Source: Clostridium ihumii AP5
GTDB taxonomy: Bacteria; Bacillota; Clostridia; Clostridiales; Clostridiaceae
Reading direction: 5' to 3'
DNA length: 64,000 bases
Assembly (NCBI RefSeq): GCF_000612845.1
Contig: NZ_CCAT010000084.1
Location: forward strand, 47,132 to 111,131
In this document: positions 45,510 to 56,317 of the stretch, one piece after another
Position numbering within the stretch: the stretch's first letter is position 1
Layout: each line of letters opens with the position of its first letter
Notes under the pieces: model-generated
The model's database searches: none
Told to the model about the DNA's origin: nothing
The model's input: only the letters and a program-made list of their open reading frames with translations
Program-made: the position numbers and the translations under genes

Positions 45510-48500
45510 ATGCCATTAAATAGAGATATAAAAAAAGTATTAGTAATAGGATCAGGTCCAATAGTTATAGGACAAGCAGCAGAATTTGATTATTCAGGTA
45601 CACAAGCTTGTGAAGCTTTAAAAGAAGAAGGAATAGAGGTTGTATTAGTTAATTCAAATCCAGCAACTATAATGACAGATAAAGAAATAGCAAATAAAGT
45701 GTATTTAGAACCATTAACATTAGAGTTTTTAGAAAAAGTTATAGAAAAAGAAAAACCAGATTCATTAATTGCAGGAATGGGTGGTCAAACAGGACTTAAT
45801 TTAGCAGTAGATCTTCATGATGCAGGAATACTTGAAAAATATAAATTAAATATAATAGGAACATCCATACAATCTATAAAAAAAGGTGAGGATAGAGAAC
45901 TTTTTAGAGAAGTTATGAACAAAATAAATGAACCTGTTATTGAGAGTGAAATTATAACTGATATGAAAAGTGGAATAGAATTTGCAAATAAAATAGGGTA
46001 TCCAGTTATAGTAAGACCTGCATATACACTAGGTGGTTCTGGTGGTGGAATTGCTGATAATGAAGAAGAATTGAAAATTATATTAGAAAGTGGCTTACAA
46101 TTAAGTACAATAGGTCAAGTTTTATTAGAGAAGAGTATAAAAGGTTGGAAAGAAATAGAGTATGAAGTCATAAGAGATAAAAGTGGAAACTGTATAACTG
46201 TTTGTAATATGGAAAATATAGATCCTGTAGGAATACACACAGGAGATAGCATAGTTGTGGCACCAAGTCAAACATTAAGTGATAGAGAATATCAAATGCT
46301 TAGAACTTCAGCTATAAATATAATAAATGAAATAGGGATTGAAGGAGGATGTAATGTACAATTTGCATTAAATCCTAAAAGTTTTGAATATGCAGTAATA
46401 GAAATAAATCCGAGAGTTAGTAGAAGCTCAGCCCTAGCATCAAAAGCTACAGGTTATCCTATAGCTAAAGTTGCTGCAAAGATAGCATTAGGTTATGACT
46501 TAGATGAAATAAAAAATGCGGTAACCAAAAAGACTTATGCATGTTTTGAACCATCACTTGATTATGTAGTAGTAAAAATCCCTAAATGGCCATTTGATAA
46601 GTTTAAAAGTGCAAACAAAAAGTTAGGTACAAAAATGATGGCTACTGGTGAAATAATGTCAATAGGAAGTAACTTTGAAGCAGCATTTCTTAAAGGAATA
46701 CGTTCATCAGAAATAAAAAAATTTTCATTAGAACATAAAGAACTTAAAAATTTAACATTAGATGATTTAAAATCTAAAGTAATAAGTGCAGATGATGAAA
46801 GAATATTTGTTTTAGCAGAACTTTTAAGAAGAAACTATATGTTAGATAAAGTATGTGAAATAACAGGTATAGATAGATTCTTTGTAGCTAAAATAAAAAA
46901 TATAGTATATGAAGAGGAAAAATTAAAAGTTTCTAAAATAGAGGACTTAAATAAAGAATGGTTATATGATTTAAAGAAAAAAGGATTTTCAGATAAAGCA
47001 ATAGCTAAAATGTTAAATTGTAAGCCAAATGATGTATACAGCTTAAGAAATCTTTGGAATGTAAAGCCCGTATATAAAATGGTAGATACATGCAGTGGCG
47101 AATTTGATGCAGTATCACCATATTATTACTCAACTTATGATACTTTTGATGAAGTTGAAGTAAGTGATAAAAAGAAAGTTATAGTAATAGGTTCTGGTCC
47201 AATAAGAATAGGACAAGGAATAGAATTTGATTATTCATCTTGTCATAGTGTAATAGCACTAAAAAAACTTGGAATAGAAACTATAATTATAAACAATAAT
47301 CCAGAAACAGTAAGTACTGATTTTAATATATCTGATAAATTATATTTTGAACCATTAACAGAAGAAGATGTATTAAATATAATAGATAAAGAAAATCCAT
47401 ATGGAGTAATACTTCAATTTGGAGGACAAACAGCAATAAAATTAGCTGAATTCTTAAAAGAGAAGAATATAAAAATACTTGGAACAACAGCAGAGCAAAT
47501 AGATATGGCAGAAGATAGAGAAAAATTTGATGCATTATTAGAAGAGCTTAATATATATAGACCAAAGGGAAAAGCAGTTTGGAATGTGGAAGAAGGATTA
47601 GAACAAGCTAAACTTTTAAAATATCCTGTACTTGTAAGACCTTCATATGTACTAGGTGGTCAAGGAATGGAGATAACATATAGTGAAGAAGAACTTAAGT
47701 ATTATCTTGAAAATGCATTTACATCTGATAGTAAAAACCCTGTGCTTATAGATAAATATATGCTTGGAAGAGAAATAGAAGTAGATGCAATATGTGATGG
47801 AGAAGAAGTACTTATTCCTGGAATAATGGAGCATTTAGAAAGAGCAGGAGTTCACTCTGGAGATAGTATAACAATGTATCCAAGTCAAAATATAAGTGAT
47901 GAAATAAAAACAAAGATATTAAACTATACTAAAAAATTAGCATTAGGTATAGGCGTACATGGTATGATAAATATTCAATTTATAGAGTTTGAAAATGAAT
48001 TATATGTAATAGAAGTTAATCCACGTGCAAGTAGAACAGTACCATATATAAGTAAAGTAAGCTCAGTTCCAATAGTTGAACTTGCTACAAAGGTAATGCT
48101 TGGAGCAAAACTTAAAGAATTAGAATATGGAACTAACGTTTATAAAGAGCCAAATGTAGTAACAGTTAAGGTTCCGGTATTTTCAACACAAAAGCTTCCA
48201 AATGTTGAAATAAGTCTTGGACCAGAAATGAAATCAACAGGGGAAGTTTTGGGCGTAGGAAGAAATATAAATGAAGCATTATATAAAGGATTTATTGGAG
48301 CTAACATGTATATGAAAAAAGAAAAAGGTCGTATACTTGCAACTGTAAATGATAATGATAAAGAAGAATTTTTAGAAATAGCTAAAGAAATGAATAAACT
48401 TGGATATAAGTTTGTAGCAACTAGTGGAACATACAAGTTATTAAAAGAAAATAATATTAATGTAGAAAGAATAAATAAAATTAAAGAAGGAAATAATAAC

Positions 48501-48725
48501 ATTTTAGAAGCTATAAAGAATAATTCTTTGGATATGATAATAAATACACCAACAAAAGGTAATGAATCAAATAGAGATGGATTTATTATAAGAAGAGAGG
48601 CTATAGAAAAAGGATTAGGAGTAATTACAGCATTAGATACACTAAGAGCAATGGTTAAAGTTAAAAAAGAAAATATAAATGTAAGTGACTTGGAAGTTTT
48701 CGATATAGTACAAATAAATAGCTAA
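45510..48725 (+). CDS. carB: Carbamoyl-phosphate synthase large subunit
   Basis: The 1071-residue protein is full length for the family. It has two homologous ATP-grasp halves: [20 protein letters not shown] at the start, and [20 protein letters not shown] near residue 555. Each has its biotin-carboxylase-like lid ([24 protein letters not shown]). An oligomerisation domain lies between them, and a C-terminal MGS-like allosteric domain (~935-1071) binds UMP/ornithine in homologues. It uses two ATP, bicarbonate and ammonia from CarA. ATG 45510 follows GGAGG. Confidence 0.97.
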   Translation: MPLNRDIKKVLVIGSGPIVIGQAAEFDYSGTQACEALKEEGIEVVLVNSNPATIMTDKEIANKVYLEPLTLEFLEKVIEKEKPDSLIAGMGGQTGLNLAVDLHDAGILEKYKLNIIGTSIQSIKKGEDRELFREVMNKINEPVIESEIITDMKSGIEFANKIGYPVIVRPAYTLGGSGGGIADNEEELKIILESGLQLSTIGQVLLEKSIKGWKEIEYEVIRDKSGNCITVCNMENIDPVGIHTGDSIVVAPSQTLSDREYQMLRTSAINIINEIGIEGGCNVQFALNPKSFEYAVIEINPRVSRSSALASKATGYPIAKVAAKIALGYDLDEIKNAVTKKTYACFEPSLDYVVVKIPKWPFDKFKSANKKLGTKMMATGEIMSIGSNFEAAFLKGIRSSEIKKFSLEHKELKNLTLDDLKSKVISADDERIFVLAELLRRNYMLDKVCEITGIDRFFVAKIKNIVYEEEKLKVSKIEDLNKEWLYDLKKKGFSDKAIAKMLNCKPNDVYSLRNLWNVKPVYKMVDTCSGEFDAVSPYYYSTYDTFDEVEVSDKKKVIVIGSGPIRIGQGIEFDYSSCHSVIALKKLGIETIIINNNPETVSTDFNISDKLYFEPLTEEDVLNIIDKENPYGVILQFGGQTAIKLAEFLKEKNIKILGTTAEQIDMAEDREKFDALLEELNIYRPKGKAVWNVEEGLEQAKLLKYPVLVRPSYVLGGQGMEITYSEEELKYYLENAFTSDSKNPVLIDKYMLGREIEVDAICDGEEVLIPGIMEHLERAGVHSGDSITMYPSQNISDEIKTKILNYTKKLALGIGVHGMINIQFIEFENELYVIEVNPRASRTVPYISKVSSVPIVELATKVMLGAKLKELEYGTNVYKEPNVVTVKVPVFSTQKLPNVEISLGPEMKSTGEVLGVGRNINEALYKGFIGANMYMKKEKGRILATVNDNDKEEFLEIAKEMNKLGYKFVATSGTYKLLKENNINVERINKIKEGNNNILEAIKNNSLDMIINTPTKGNESNRDGFIIRREAIEKGLGVITALDTLRAMVKVKKENINVSDLEVFDIVQINS

Positions 48726-48761
48726 ACCCTAAGGCAATAATTGCCTTACCTAAGATACACA

Positions 48762-48797
48762 AAAAGAACAGGCTCAGAAAGCAGAGCCTGTTCTTTT
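48762..48797 (+). terminator. Terminator after carAB
   Basis: A 14-bp perfect stem AAAAGAACAGGCTC / GAGCCTGTTCTTTT (48762-48775, 48784-48797) ends in a T run. A short AAGGCAATAATTGCCTT dyad lies just before it. Confidence 0.92.
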
Positions 48798-48846
48798 ACA
48801 TTTTAATATAAATAATAACAAAATAATTACATATTTGTAATAAATA

Positions 48847-48874
48847 TTGTTTAATAAATATACAGTGATATAAT
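48847..48874 (+). promoter_or_regulatory. Promoter of the lipoprotein at 48904
   Basis: TTGTTT (48847-48852), a 16-base spacer and TATAAT (48869-48874) lie just upstream of AAGGAG. Confidence 0.6.
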
Positions 48875-48903
48875 GAATATGAAATTAATAAGGAGTGAGC
48901 TTT

Positions 48904-49596
48904 ATGAAATATAAAAAAGTTATATTACTTATATTATGTACTTTAACACTAGTAGGATGTAGCAATGCAAAAGATAACAAAAATAAGGAAGAAACAAAGA
49001 AAAAAGTTGAAGTTGCAAAAAAAGATAATGCAGAAAAAAATATTATTAATAATAAAAAAGAAGATAAACAAAAAAAAGATGAAACAGTTAAGACACCTCC
49101 TATAAATGAAGTATCAAGCAATGAATTTAAAAATAATGCAGATGAAAATGTATCTATGCAAGAAGTAGAAAATAATAAGAATTCAAATGAAGAAGCAGTA
49201 GTAAATGAGTCAACACAGCAAGCTAATGAAAGAAATGAAGAGGAAATAATTAAAGAACCTGAAAAAGAAATATCTATTGGAGAAGAAGAAGCAAAAACAG
49301 CTATAAAAAATAATGCTGAAAAGTCAATTCAAGATAAACTTGAAAAAGGTGCAGTACTAGAAAAAATAGAAGACCATTTTAAAAGTAATTGGAATAATAT
49401 ATCTAAAAATTGGGGAATACCAGAAGATAAGTTTTTAATGTTTGGAGTATCAGAACAAAATAGTGAATATTATTCTGGAACATATGCTGTTGCTATAAAT
49501 AGTGGTAATGTATATTTAATACCTACTCAAGGATATGTACCTGCATATCATATGCAAAATGGTGAAAGAGTAAAAATATATAATTGGGTAGAGTAA
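48904..49596 (+). CDS. Lipoprotein with charged linker and small C-terminal domain
   Basis: ATG 48904 (after AAGGAG) gives about 230 residues. The lipobox TLVGCSN is near residue 17. Residues ~20-145 are a Lys/Glu/Asn-rich low-complexity linker, like those of the other lipoproteins in this window. The C-terminal ~85 residues are folded in appearance (DHFKSNWNNISKNWGIPEDK; YAVAINSGNVYLIPTQGYVP). I do not recognise this domain. The linker suggests presentation in or beyond the wall. Confidence 0.72.
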   Translation: MKYKKVILLILCTLTLVGCSNAKDNKNKEETKKKVEVAKKDNAEKNIINNKKEDKQKKDETVKTPPINEVSSNEFKNNADENVSMQEVENNKNSNEEAVVNESTQQANERNEEEIIKEPEKEISIGEEEAKTAIKNNAEKSIQDKLEKGAVLEKIEDHFKSNWNNISKNWGIPEDKFLMFGVSEQNSEYYSGTYAVAINSGNVYLIPTQGYVPAYHMQNGERVKIYNWVE

Positions 49597-49712
49597 TATA
49601 TTAAAATTAGGGAGTAACAATTAGTATAAAAGTGATGCGGAAAAAATATGATACCATATATATGGCATTACATCATATGAAAATTATATTTAATTCTAAA
49701 ATTTACATTAAA

Positions 49713-49741
49713 AAGACTGTGTGCAAATTACACAGTCTTTA
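49713..49741. terminator. Bidirectional terminator
   Basis: An 11-bp stem AAAGACTGTGT / ACACAGTCTTT (49713-49723, 49731-49741) lies between convergent genes. Confidence 0.78.
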
Positions 49742-49783
49742 ATGTTATATATATTTTTTAAAAGCTTGTCCATATATTTTATA

Positions 49784-50287
49784 TTATTTTATAGGTTTTA
49801 TTTCAAGTGTGCCTTTACAACTAGCACAACGATAATTTTTATTGTAGTTTTCTAAAGTACAATGATTTGGCAATCTTTTTTGAAAAAATGTTATTCCACA
49901 TTTGTTGCAAGTTACTTTATATTTATTTCTAGAAGATATGTAATTTTTAAGATTTTCGCTAATTTTAAGTTTACTATATCGGGAACCATCTATGTTTAAA
50001 AATTTGCAAGCTTTTTGAAATTCATGATTATGTTTGCAATCTTTTTTATGTAGAGTATTTACATAATAATGGCAAAATTCATGTTTTAGAACAGATTTTA
50101 TTTCTTCATCAGTGTAACTTCCATCTAGTAAAAAATGAGAAAATACAAATTCTAATGGTTTAAATGTTCTGGCATTAAATGTATAGTGTCCCCAAGTATT
50201 AGTCATCCGTTTGCTTATTCTAATGGGTATATTGGAACAATCCACACCCCATTCATATCCTAGATAACAAATATAATCTTTTATCAT
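49784..50287 (-). CDS. SprT-like zinc metalloprotein
   Basis: The 167-residue protein has the HExxH-type motif HEFCH (His69, Glu70, His73), with a third His likely in KHNHEFQKAC. A C-terminal zinc ribbon follows: CNKCG, then CASCKG ~27 residues later. This is the SprT-like family layout, related to Spartan proteases that act on DNA-protein crosslinks. The bacterial members are mostly uncharacterised. It is monocistronic on the - strand. Confidence 0.82.
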   Translation of the reverse strand: MIKDYICYLGYEWGVDCSNIPIRISKRMTNTWGHYTFNARTFKPLEFVFSHFLLDGSYTDEEIKSVLKHEFCHYYVNTLHKKDCKHNHEFQKACKFLNIDGSRYSKLKISENLKNYISSRNKYKVTCNKCGITFFQKRLPNHCTLENYNKNYRCASCKGTLEIKPIK

Positions 50288-50544
50288 AGCTTCATTTCAT
50301 TTCAATGATATTCACTCCTCAAGTAAAATATTTTTAGTTTAGATTGTTATAGTCATCTTAACATATGATAGATTTAATTATCAAATATATAATTTATTTA
50401 TATATTTGTAAAGTGATAAATTTTAAATTATAAGTTTAGTAATTGGCAAAATATATAATAATAGAGATAAAAAGGTTAATTCATGTATGATATAGAATAT
50501 ATAAGTTGTACAGAGGTATTACTTACTATAAGGAGGACATTAGC

Positions 50545-50711
50545 ATGTATAAGTACATATATGTTGAATCAGAGAATGAAGGGTTATTATCAAACGCTAC
50601 ACATAGAGAAATAGCAGAAATGGATGGAGATTTGTAACAGCTATACCAAAGACTATTAAGGCAAATGGTAAATTTATAAGATTTGATTTAGTTTTTGAAA
50701 AAGAAGAGTAA
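50545..50711 (+). pseudogene. Frameshifted DUF4177-type small protein gene
   Basis: An AAGGAGGA RBS and ATG 50545 begin MYKYIYVESENEG, continuing to HREIAE. The frame then stops at 50635. Switching to the -1 frame within ~50607-50634 continues as NGWRFVTAIPKTIKANGKF and ends FDLVFEKEE at 50709-50711. The GWRFV block is the hallmark of short DUF4177 proteins, which normally read straight through. The region before it is also shorter than usual. A deletion causing a frameshift, or a sequencing error, is likely. Confidence 0.75.
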
Positions 50712-50712
50712 A

Positions 50713-50750
50713 TAATATAAACCCTACATAATTTATGTAGGGTTTATATT
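50713..50750. terminator. Palindromic bidirectional terminator
   Basis: The 18-bp arms AATATAAACCCTACATAA and TTATGTAGGGTTTATATT (50713-50730, 50733-50750) lie between the pseudogene and the small - strand gene. Confidence 0.8.
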
Positions 50751-50913
50751 ATTTTATAATGCTATATTCAAAGTTTTCCCAAAGCAAAGTAGAGCCTACT
50801 TTTATTCCTTCAGGTAAAAGTGCAAGTGCAACGGCATTTTCATTATCATTTTTATCTTTTAACACTGCATAATCACCATCTATAGTGGTAACTATATACA
50901 TTATTGTTTTCAT
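50749..50913 (-). CDS. Small conserved protein (54 residues)
   Basis: On the - strand, ATG at 50913-50911 opens MKTIMYIVTTIDGDYAVLKD, and the frame runs to TAA at 50749. It continues ENAVALALLPEGIKVGSTLL and WENFEYSII. A small beta-rich protein is suggested, similar in pattern to DUF3006-like short proteins (DGDYAVL...LPEGIKVGS). An AAGGATG Shine-Dalgarno-like site precedes the start. Function unknown. Confidence 0.7.
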   Translation of the reverse strand: MKTIMYIVTTIDGDYAVLKDKNDNENAVALALLPEGIKVGSTLLWENFEYSIIK

Positions 50914-51076
50914 ACTTTTACACATCCTTAATGTTTAGAATTAGCTTTTAGTTTACTATATGAATAAAAGTAAGTCAAATTTAAATTAAAACATCTAAAT
51001 TTATATATATTATTACATAATTAGCTATATTTAAATATTTTGCTTAAATTTAAGGTGAAAAAAATATAAATTAGAC

Positions 51077-51106
51077 TTTGACTTTCTTTGACTTTTGTAT
51101 TATTAT
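51077..51106 (+). promoter_or_regulatory. CtsR operator overlapping the clpB promoter
   Basis: TTTGACT-TTC-TTTGACT (51077-51093) is the reverse complement of the CtsR heptad direct repeat (RGTCAAA, three bases, RGTCAAA). It covers a -35 TTGACT (51078-51083), with a -10 TATTAT (51101-51106) after 17 bases. This implies heat-inducible repression by CtsR; ctsR itself is not in the window. Confidence 0.82.
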
Positions 51107-51182
51107 ATAAACATAAAGAAATAATACAAATAATGAAAAGTTTATTATAAAATTATTTGATTGTAAGAGGTGAATAAAATAT

Positions 51183-53783
51183 ATGAATATAGATAAAATG
51201 ACTTTAAGAGTACAACAAAGTTTAAATGATGCATATAGTGAGGCTGTAAAATATAATCATCAACAAGTAGATATTATTCATTTATTTGCAGCACTTGTTA
51301 ATCAAGAGGATGGATTAATTCCAAATATTTTTGAAAAGATGGGAGTTAATTTAACGTTTCTTAGAAATGATATCCATGAAGAATTGGAAAGAATGCCAAA
51401 AGTTTTAGGAGAAGGTGCCAATGCTTCAGGGGTAACAGCAACAAGAAGAATAAATGAAGTTTTAGTTAAAGCAGAAAACATTGCTACAGAATTCAAAGAT
51501 TCTTATATAAGTGTTGAACATGTAATGATTGCAATGATGGATGTTGATAAAAATGGAATTGTAGGGAAAATACTAAAGAAGTTTGCTATAAATAAAAATG
51601 ATTTTCTAAAAGTATTATCAGAGGTTAGGGGAAATCAAAGAGTTGATACACAAGACACAGAAGGAACATATGATGCACTTGCTAAGTATGGAACTAATCT
51701 TATAGAGTTAGCTAAAAAGCATAAATTAGATCCAGTTATAGGAAGAGATGAAGAAATAAGAAGAACTATAAGAATTCTTTCAAGAAGAACTAAAAATAAT
51801 CCAGTTTTAATAGGTGAACCAGGTGTTGGTAAAACAGCAATAGTTGAAGGATTAGCAGAAAGAATTGTAAGAGGAGATGTTCCAGAAGGGTTAAAGGATA
51901 AAATAATTTTCTCATTAGATATGGGAGCACTTATTGCTGGGGCTAAATATAGAGGAGAATTTGAAGAGAGATTAAAAGCTGTTCTTAAAGAAGTTCAAAG
52001 CTCAGAGGGAAGAATAATATTATTTATAGATGAAATTCATACTATAGTTGGCGCTGGTAAAACAGAAGGTGCTATGGATGCAGGTAACTTAATAAAACCA
52101 TTACTTGCAAGAGGAGAACTTCATTGTATTGGTGCTACAACTTTTGATGAATATAGACAATATATAGAAAAAGATAAGGCACTTGAAAGAAGATTCCAAC
52201 CAGTTATAGTAGAAGAACCAACAGTTTCAGATACAGTGTCTATATTAAGAGGGCTAAAAGAGAGATTTGAAATACATCATGGCGTAAGAATACATGATTC
52301 AGCTATAGTTGCAGCAGCAAAGCTTTCAGATAGATATATTCAAGATAGATTTCTTCCAGATAAGGCTATAGATTTAATAGATGAAGCTGGAGCAATGATA
52401 AGAACAGAGATAGATTCGCTTCCAACAGAATTAGATGTTATAAGAAGAAAAAAATTAATGCTAGAAACTGAAAAAGAAGCATTAACTAAGGAAAGTGATG
52501 AAGCATCTAAGAAAAGACTTGAAAATCTTGAAAAAGAACTAGCAGAACTTAAAGCAAAAAATGATGAAATGACATCTAAATATGAAAAAGAGAAAGGTCA
52601 TATTCTTGAAATAAGAAATTTGAAAAGAGAGCTTGATGAAGCTAGAGGAATTTTAGAAAGATCTGAAAGAGAGTATGATTTAAATAAAGTTGCCGAATAC
52701 AAGTATGGTGTAATTCCACAATTAGAAGAAAGAATAAAGAATAAAGAAGAAGATATGAACAAAAATTATGAAGGTGCACTTTTAAAAGAAGAAGTAACTG
52801 AAGAAGAGATATCAAGTATTGTTTCTAAATGGACTGGGATACCTGTAACAAGACTTGTAGAAGGTGAAAGAGAAAAACTTTTAAGACTTGAAGAAGAACT
52901 AAGAAAAAGAGTAATAGGACAAGATGAAGCAACTGTTGCTGTAGCAAATGCTGTAATAAGAGCTAGAGCTGGACTTAAAGATGAAAGAAGACCAATAGGT
53001 TCATTTATATTCTTAGGGCCAACAGGTGTAGGAAAAACAGAACTCGCAAAAACACTTGCAAGAAACTTATTTGATAGTGAAGATAATATAATAAGAATAG
53101 ATATGTCTGAATACATGGAAAAACATGCTGTGTCTAGACTTATAGGACCTCCTCCAGGATATGTTGGATATGAAGAAGGCGGTTTCCTTACAGAAGCAGT
53201 AAGAAGAAATCCATATTCAGTAATATTATTTGATGAAATTGAAAAAGCACATGATGATATTTTCAATATATTCTTACAAATATTGGATGACGGTAGACTT
53301 ACAGACAATAAAGGTAAAACTGTAGATTTTAAAAATACTATCATAATAATGACATCTAATATAGGTAGTAGCTATTTACTAGAAAATCATAATAAGGCTA
53401 CAATAGATGAAAAAGTAAGAGAAGAAGTAATGAATTCACTTAAAATGAGATTTAAGCCTGAATTTTTAAACAGAGTAGATGACATTATAATGTTTAAACC
53501 ATTAAGTTGTGAAGGCATTAAAAAGATAATAGATATATTCTTAAAAGATGTAAAAAACAGATTAAAAGATAGAAATATTAAAATGGAAGTTACAGATGAA
53601 GCAAAAGAGATTTTAGGAAAAGAAGGATATGATCCTATATATGGAGCAAGACCTTTAAAAAGGTATATTGGTAATGTATTAGAAACTCAAATTGCTAAAA
53701 AAATGATTGCAGGAGAAATATATAATGGATCTACTGTAGTTATAGATGGAAAAAATGAAATTTTAGAAATAAGAGTAAAATAA
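51183..53783 (+). CDS. clpB: ATP-dependent disaggregase ClpB (Hsp100)
   Basis: The 866-residue protein has normal ClpB length and order. The N-domain (~1-145) is double Clp-N. NBD1 has Walker A GEPGVGKT (~211-218), and ILFIDEIHTIVGAGKTEGA follows. A long coiled-coil middle domain (~405-525) distinguishes ClpB from ClpA/ClpC. NBD2 has Walker A GPTGVGKT (~612-619), then PPGYVGYEEGG. It resolubilises aggregated proteins with DnaK. ATG 51183 follows GAGGTG. CtsR control is inferred from the operator upstream. Confidence 0.96.
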   Translation: MNIDKMTLRVQQSLNDAYSEAVKYNHQQVDIIHLFAALVNQEDGLIPNIFEKMGVNLTFLRNDIHEELERMPKVLGEGANASGVTATRRINEVLVKAENIATEFKDSYISVEHVMIAMMDVDKNGIVGKILKKFAINKNDFLKVLSEVRGNQRVDTQDTEGTYDALAKYGTNLIELAKKHKLDPVIGRDEEIRRTIRILSRRTKNNPVLIGEPGVGKTAIVEGLAERIVRGDVPEGLKDKIIFSLDMGALIAGAKYRGEFEERLKAVLKEVQSSEGRIILFIDEIHTIVGAGKTEGAMDAGNLIKPLLARGELHCIGATTFDEYRQYIEKDKALERRFQPVIVEEPTVSDTVSILRGLKERFEIHHGVRIHDSAIVAAAKLSDRYIQDRFLPDKAIDLIDEAGAMIRTEIDSLPTELDVIRRKKLMLETEKEALTKESDEASKKRLENLEKELAELKAKNDEMTSKYEKEKGHILEIRNLKRELDEARGILERSEREYDLNKVAEYKYGVIPQLEERIKNKEEDMNKNYEGALLKEEVTEEEISSIVSKWTGIPVTRLVEGEREKLLRLEEELRKRVIGQDEATVAVANAVIRARAGLKDERRPIGSFIFLGPTGVGKTELAKTLARNLFDSEDNIIRIDMSEYMEKHAVSRLIGPPPGYVGYEEGGFLTEAVRRNPYSVILFDEIEKAHDDIFNIFLQILDDGRLTDNKGKTVDFKNTIIIMTSNIGSSYLLENHNKATIDEKVREEVMNSLKMRFKPEFLNRVDDIIMFKPLSCEGIKKIIDIFLKDVKNRLKDRNIKMEVTDEAKEILGKEGYDPIYGARPLKRYIGNVLETQIAKKMIAGEIYNGSTVVIDGKNEILEIRVK

Positions 53784-53786
53784 AAT

Positions 53787-53827
53787 AAAAATTATCGCAA
53801 AACTTAAATGTTTTGCGATAATTTTTT
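53787..53827. terminator. Bidirectional terminator after clpB
   Basis: A stem AAAATTATCGCAAAAC / GTTTTGCGATAATTTT with a 6-base loop is followed by T/A runs, between clpB and the convergent L,D-transpeptidase gene. Confidence 0.88.
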
Positions 53828-53828
53828 A

Positions 53829-54347
53829 TTAAGAAATATGAACAAAAGTATTTTTAGGAATATTATCATAAATCCATTTTGCATTATTTAAAGAAAGACG
53901 AATACAGCCATCAGAAAGTTCCATACCAAGTCGGCCATCACGAATGGAGCCGTTTAAATTATAGATAATTGAATGAAATAAGTAATTGTCATAAAATTGT
54001 GTGTAATATTTACATTTATAGCCCTTATTAACTCCAAAATATAAGCCTTTTACACCAATTTTAAAATTACCACTTGGAGTTTGAGTAGAAGGTTTACCTA
54101 TGGTGCAAAGATAACTATTAATTAGTTTCCAATTATTTTTAGATCCTTTAAATATATTAGTTTTAAAATTATTTTTATCAACCCATATGAAATAGGTAGT
54201 AGAGCTTGAAAAACTATTTGAGTTAGCATAATTTGTAGCTATTTCAAAATAATCATTTGTATTTCTAAAGTTTGACTTTAAATGATAAAAAGTTGATAAA
54301 AAAATATTTTTAGAACTTTTGAGTAAAGAGGTTATATTTTTTTTCAT
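53829..54347 (-). CDS. YkuD-family L,D-transpeptidase
   Basis: ATG 54347 follows AGGTGATT and gives about 172 residues; the longer ORF to 54386 lacks an RBS. The YkuD domain fills residues ~50-172. It has CTIGKPSTQTPSGNFKIGVK, a conserved His region (LFHSIIYN) and the catalytic motif ELSDGCIRLS with Cys148. It would make 3-3 peptidoglycan crosslinks or attach proteins to the wall. The N-terminus has no obvious signal peptide or membrane helix, which is unusual for an enzyme acting outside the membrane. Confidence 0.85.
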   Translation of the reverse strand: MKKNITSLLKSSKNIFLSTFYHLKSNFRNTNDYFEIATNYANSNSFSSSTTYFIWVDKNNFKTNIFKGSKNNWKLINSYLCTIGKPSTQTPSGNFKIGVKGLYFGVNKGYKCKYYTQFYDNYLFHSIIYNLNGSIRDGRLGMELSDGCIRLSLNNAKWIYDNIPKNTFVHIS

Positions 54348-54373
54348 ATAATCACCTATTATTAAAAAATAAA

Positions 54374-54430
54374 AAACAATAATCAATAATATAAAAGTTT
54401 AACTACTAATTATAATATTGATTATTGTTT
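54374..54430 (-). terminator. Terminator after the chemoreceptor gene
   Basis: A 15-bp inverted repeat AAACAATAATCAATA / TATTGATTATTGTTT (54374-54388, 54416-54430) is followed, read on the - strand, by TTTATTTTTTAAT. Confidence 0.72.
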
Positions 54431-54457
54431 GAAATGTTAATAAATGTATTTTTAAAA

Positions 54458-55921
54458 TTAGTTAAGAGAAGACTTTAAATCATCCATTTTATTCAAAATT
54501 TCTGTTAAATTGTCTTTAGAAATATTTACATTATTAGACTGCTCATTTGTTAGCTCAACAATATCCTTAACATATTTATTAGATTCATCATTAAGTGATG
54601 AGATATTAAGTAAGTCATCATTTAATGAATTTAACTCTAAGTTTAAATTACTTAAATTAGATACAAATGTTTTAGATGAATTACCAATGGTGCGTATTGA
54701 AATTAGTATATTATTAAAAGAGGTTTTGGCTTCCGTTGCATAAATAACTCCTTCGTGAACTTCAGCAGCACATTTTTCAGAAGTTAACTTAGCTTTAGAT
54801 GCAGACTCATTTATAAGAGATAAACAAGCACCAATTTCTTTTGCATATTCGTCAGTTTGAATAGAAAGTTTTTTTACTTCATTAGCTACAACTGAAAAAC
54901 CTTGTCCAAACTCACCAGCTTTAGAAGCTTCTATAGAAGCATTTAAACTAAGCATTCTAGTTTGATTCGAAATAGTATTTATAACCTTAAGAATATCTTC
55001 TATTTTTTTATTATGCTCACTTATATCATTCATAAATAAAAGTAAATCTTTAGTTGTAATTTTTAAATCATTCATTTTACTTGACATTTTATCCATGTTT
55101 GAAGAGTTTATATTGCAAATATTTTCTGTAGAATATATATTTTCATCTACTTCATTAAAAGAAGAATTCATATCTTCAAAATTATTTTTTAAATTATCAA
55201 AGAAAGCAATGGTTTTACCAATAGAGTTACGTTCAAAACTTAAGTTGTCAGAAATATTTGTAACTATGTGAGAAATATCTTTACATATAAATACCATATT
55301 ATCTGAGTTTGAATTTAAGGATTCAATAGATTTATCAACTGAGTTTGATGTATCTTGTACAGAACTTATAGTGTTTAGATTATTTATATTATTTTGTTCT
55401 ATTTCTTTAGCATTATTTGTTACATTTTTTATCATATCTAGACCACGTTTACATTGTATATATGACATTATACCAGCAACTAATAATATTGCTATAAAAG
55501 TAAGTATATGTTGAAAAGTTAAAAAGGCGTATGTATTACTATTTATAGCTATGTCTTTAAATCCAAAATACATTATTATTAAATAAATAGAACTTAAAAT
55601 GCTAGTGAATAATGCAGATTTAGGAGCACTATACAACGTTGAAACAATTATAGGTAAAAAGAAACATAGTAGCATTAAAATACTAAAGCCATCAATTAAT
55701 ATAAAAACATATAAAAATAGTAGCATTGATATAGGAACCATTAAGGAACTATATTTATCTAACTTTTTAAACATTAATGGAAGTGACATAATTGAGAGAC
55801 TGATTAATCCCAATGTTATAAGAGCTACTAAATGCTTTCCATTATAGCCATATAAAAAACAAAATAGAACAAGTGTAATTGAGAATAAAATGAGTATTTT
55901 AGAATTTAAATTTTTATTCAA
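54458..55921 (-). CDS. Methyl-accepting chemotaxis-type protein with multi-span membrane N-terminus
   Basis: This 487-residue protein has five or six membrane spans in residues ~8-165, with no large extracellular ligand domain. A cytoplasmic coiled-coil signalling domain (~170-487) follows. The receptor hairpin tip is [20 protein letters not shown] and [20 protein letters not shown]. No other chemotaxis genes are adjacent. It probably senses a membrane-associated or intracellular cue. ATG 55921 has GGGAGG upstream. Confidence 0.85.
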   Translation of the reverse strand: MNKNLNSKILILFSITLVLFCFLYGYNGKHLVALITLGLISLSIMSLPLMFKKLDKYSSLMVPISMLLFLYVFILIDGFSILMLLCFFLPIIVSTLYSAPKSALFTSILSSIYLIIMYFGFKDIAINSNTYAFLTFQHILTFIAILLVAGIMSYIQCKRGLDMIKNVTNNAKEIEQNNINNLNTISSVQDTSNSVDKSIESLNSNSDNMVFICKDISHIVTNISDNLSFERNSIGKTIAFFDNLKNNFEDMNSSFNEVDENIYSTENICNINSSNMDKMSSKMNDLKITTKDLLLFMNDISEHNKKIEDILKVINTISNQTRMLSLNASIEASKAGEFGQGFSVVANEVKKLSIQTDEYAKEIGACLSLINESASKAKLTSEKCAAEVHEGVIYATEAKTSFNNILISIRTIGNSSKTFVSNLSNLNLELNSLNDDLLNISSLNDESNKYVKDIVELTNEQSNNVNISKDNLTEILNKMDDLKSSLN

Positions 55922-56317
55922 TGTGAATACCCTCCCTAATTATTAAAATATAAAAATCAGCATAATAAATTTTAAGTTTACATTATAAATTATAACACTT
56001 GATATAAAAGTAATTACTTAATTAGAACAAAACTTACAAAATATTACTTTTAAAATTATATTTTTAGAATTTGTAAATTAATATAATAATTTATCTTATA
56101 AAAAAAGAAAAATTTGCTATATTTTAAATGAGACAGATAAATTTATATAAAATAAACTATTGAAAAATAGAATTATTATATAAAAAAATTAGAGATGAAG
56201 AGTAAAAATGAATTGTTAGTCTTAAAATAGCATTTTAGAATAAGGTGCATAGTAAATTAGTTAAATATTATATAAATTATGATACAAAATAAATAAAAGC
56301 GAAAAGATATTTCGCTT
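55922..56317. other. 396-bp AT-rich intergenic region
   Basis: It carries the upstream region of the chemoreceptor gene on the - strand. No ORF with a good RBS and no structured RNA was recognised. The terminator at 56291-56323 lies at its right edge. Confidence 0.4.

Noticed and set aside
49621..49700. Regulatory RNA around the ATATGAT...ATCATAT dyad after the 48904 gene
   Set aside because: The dyad is AT-only with weak internal pairing and lies just before a good terminator; there is no reason to call it more than background.
52766..53344. 192-codon open frame on the - strand within clpB
   Set aside because: It is antisense to the conserved NBD2 of clpB; composition and lack of RBS mark it as a shadow frame.
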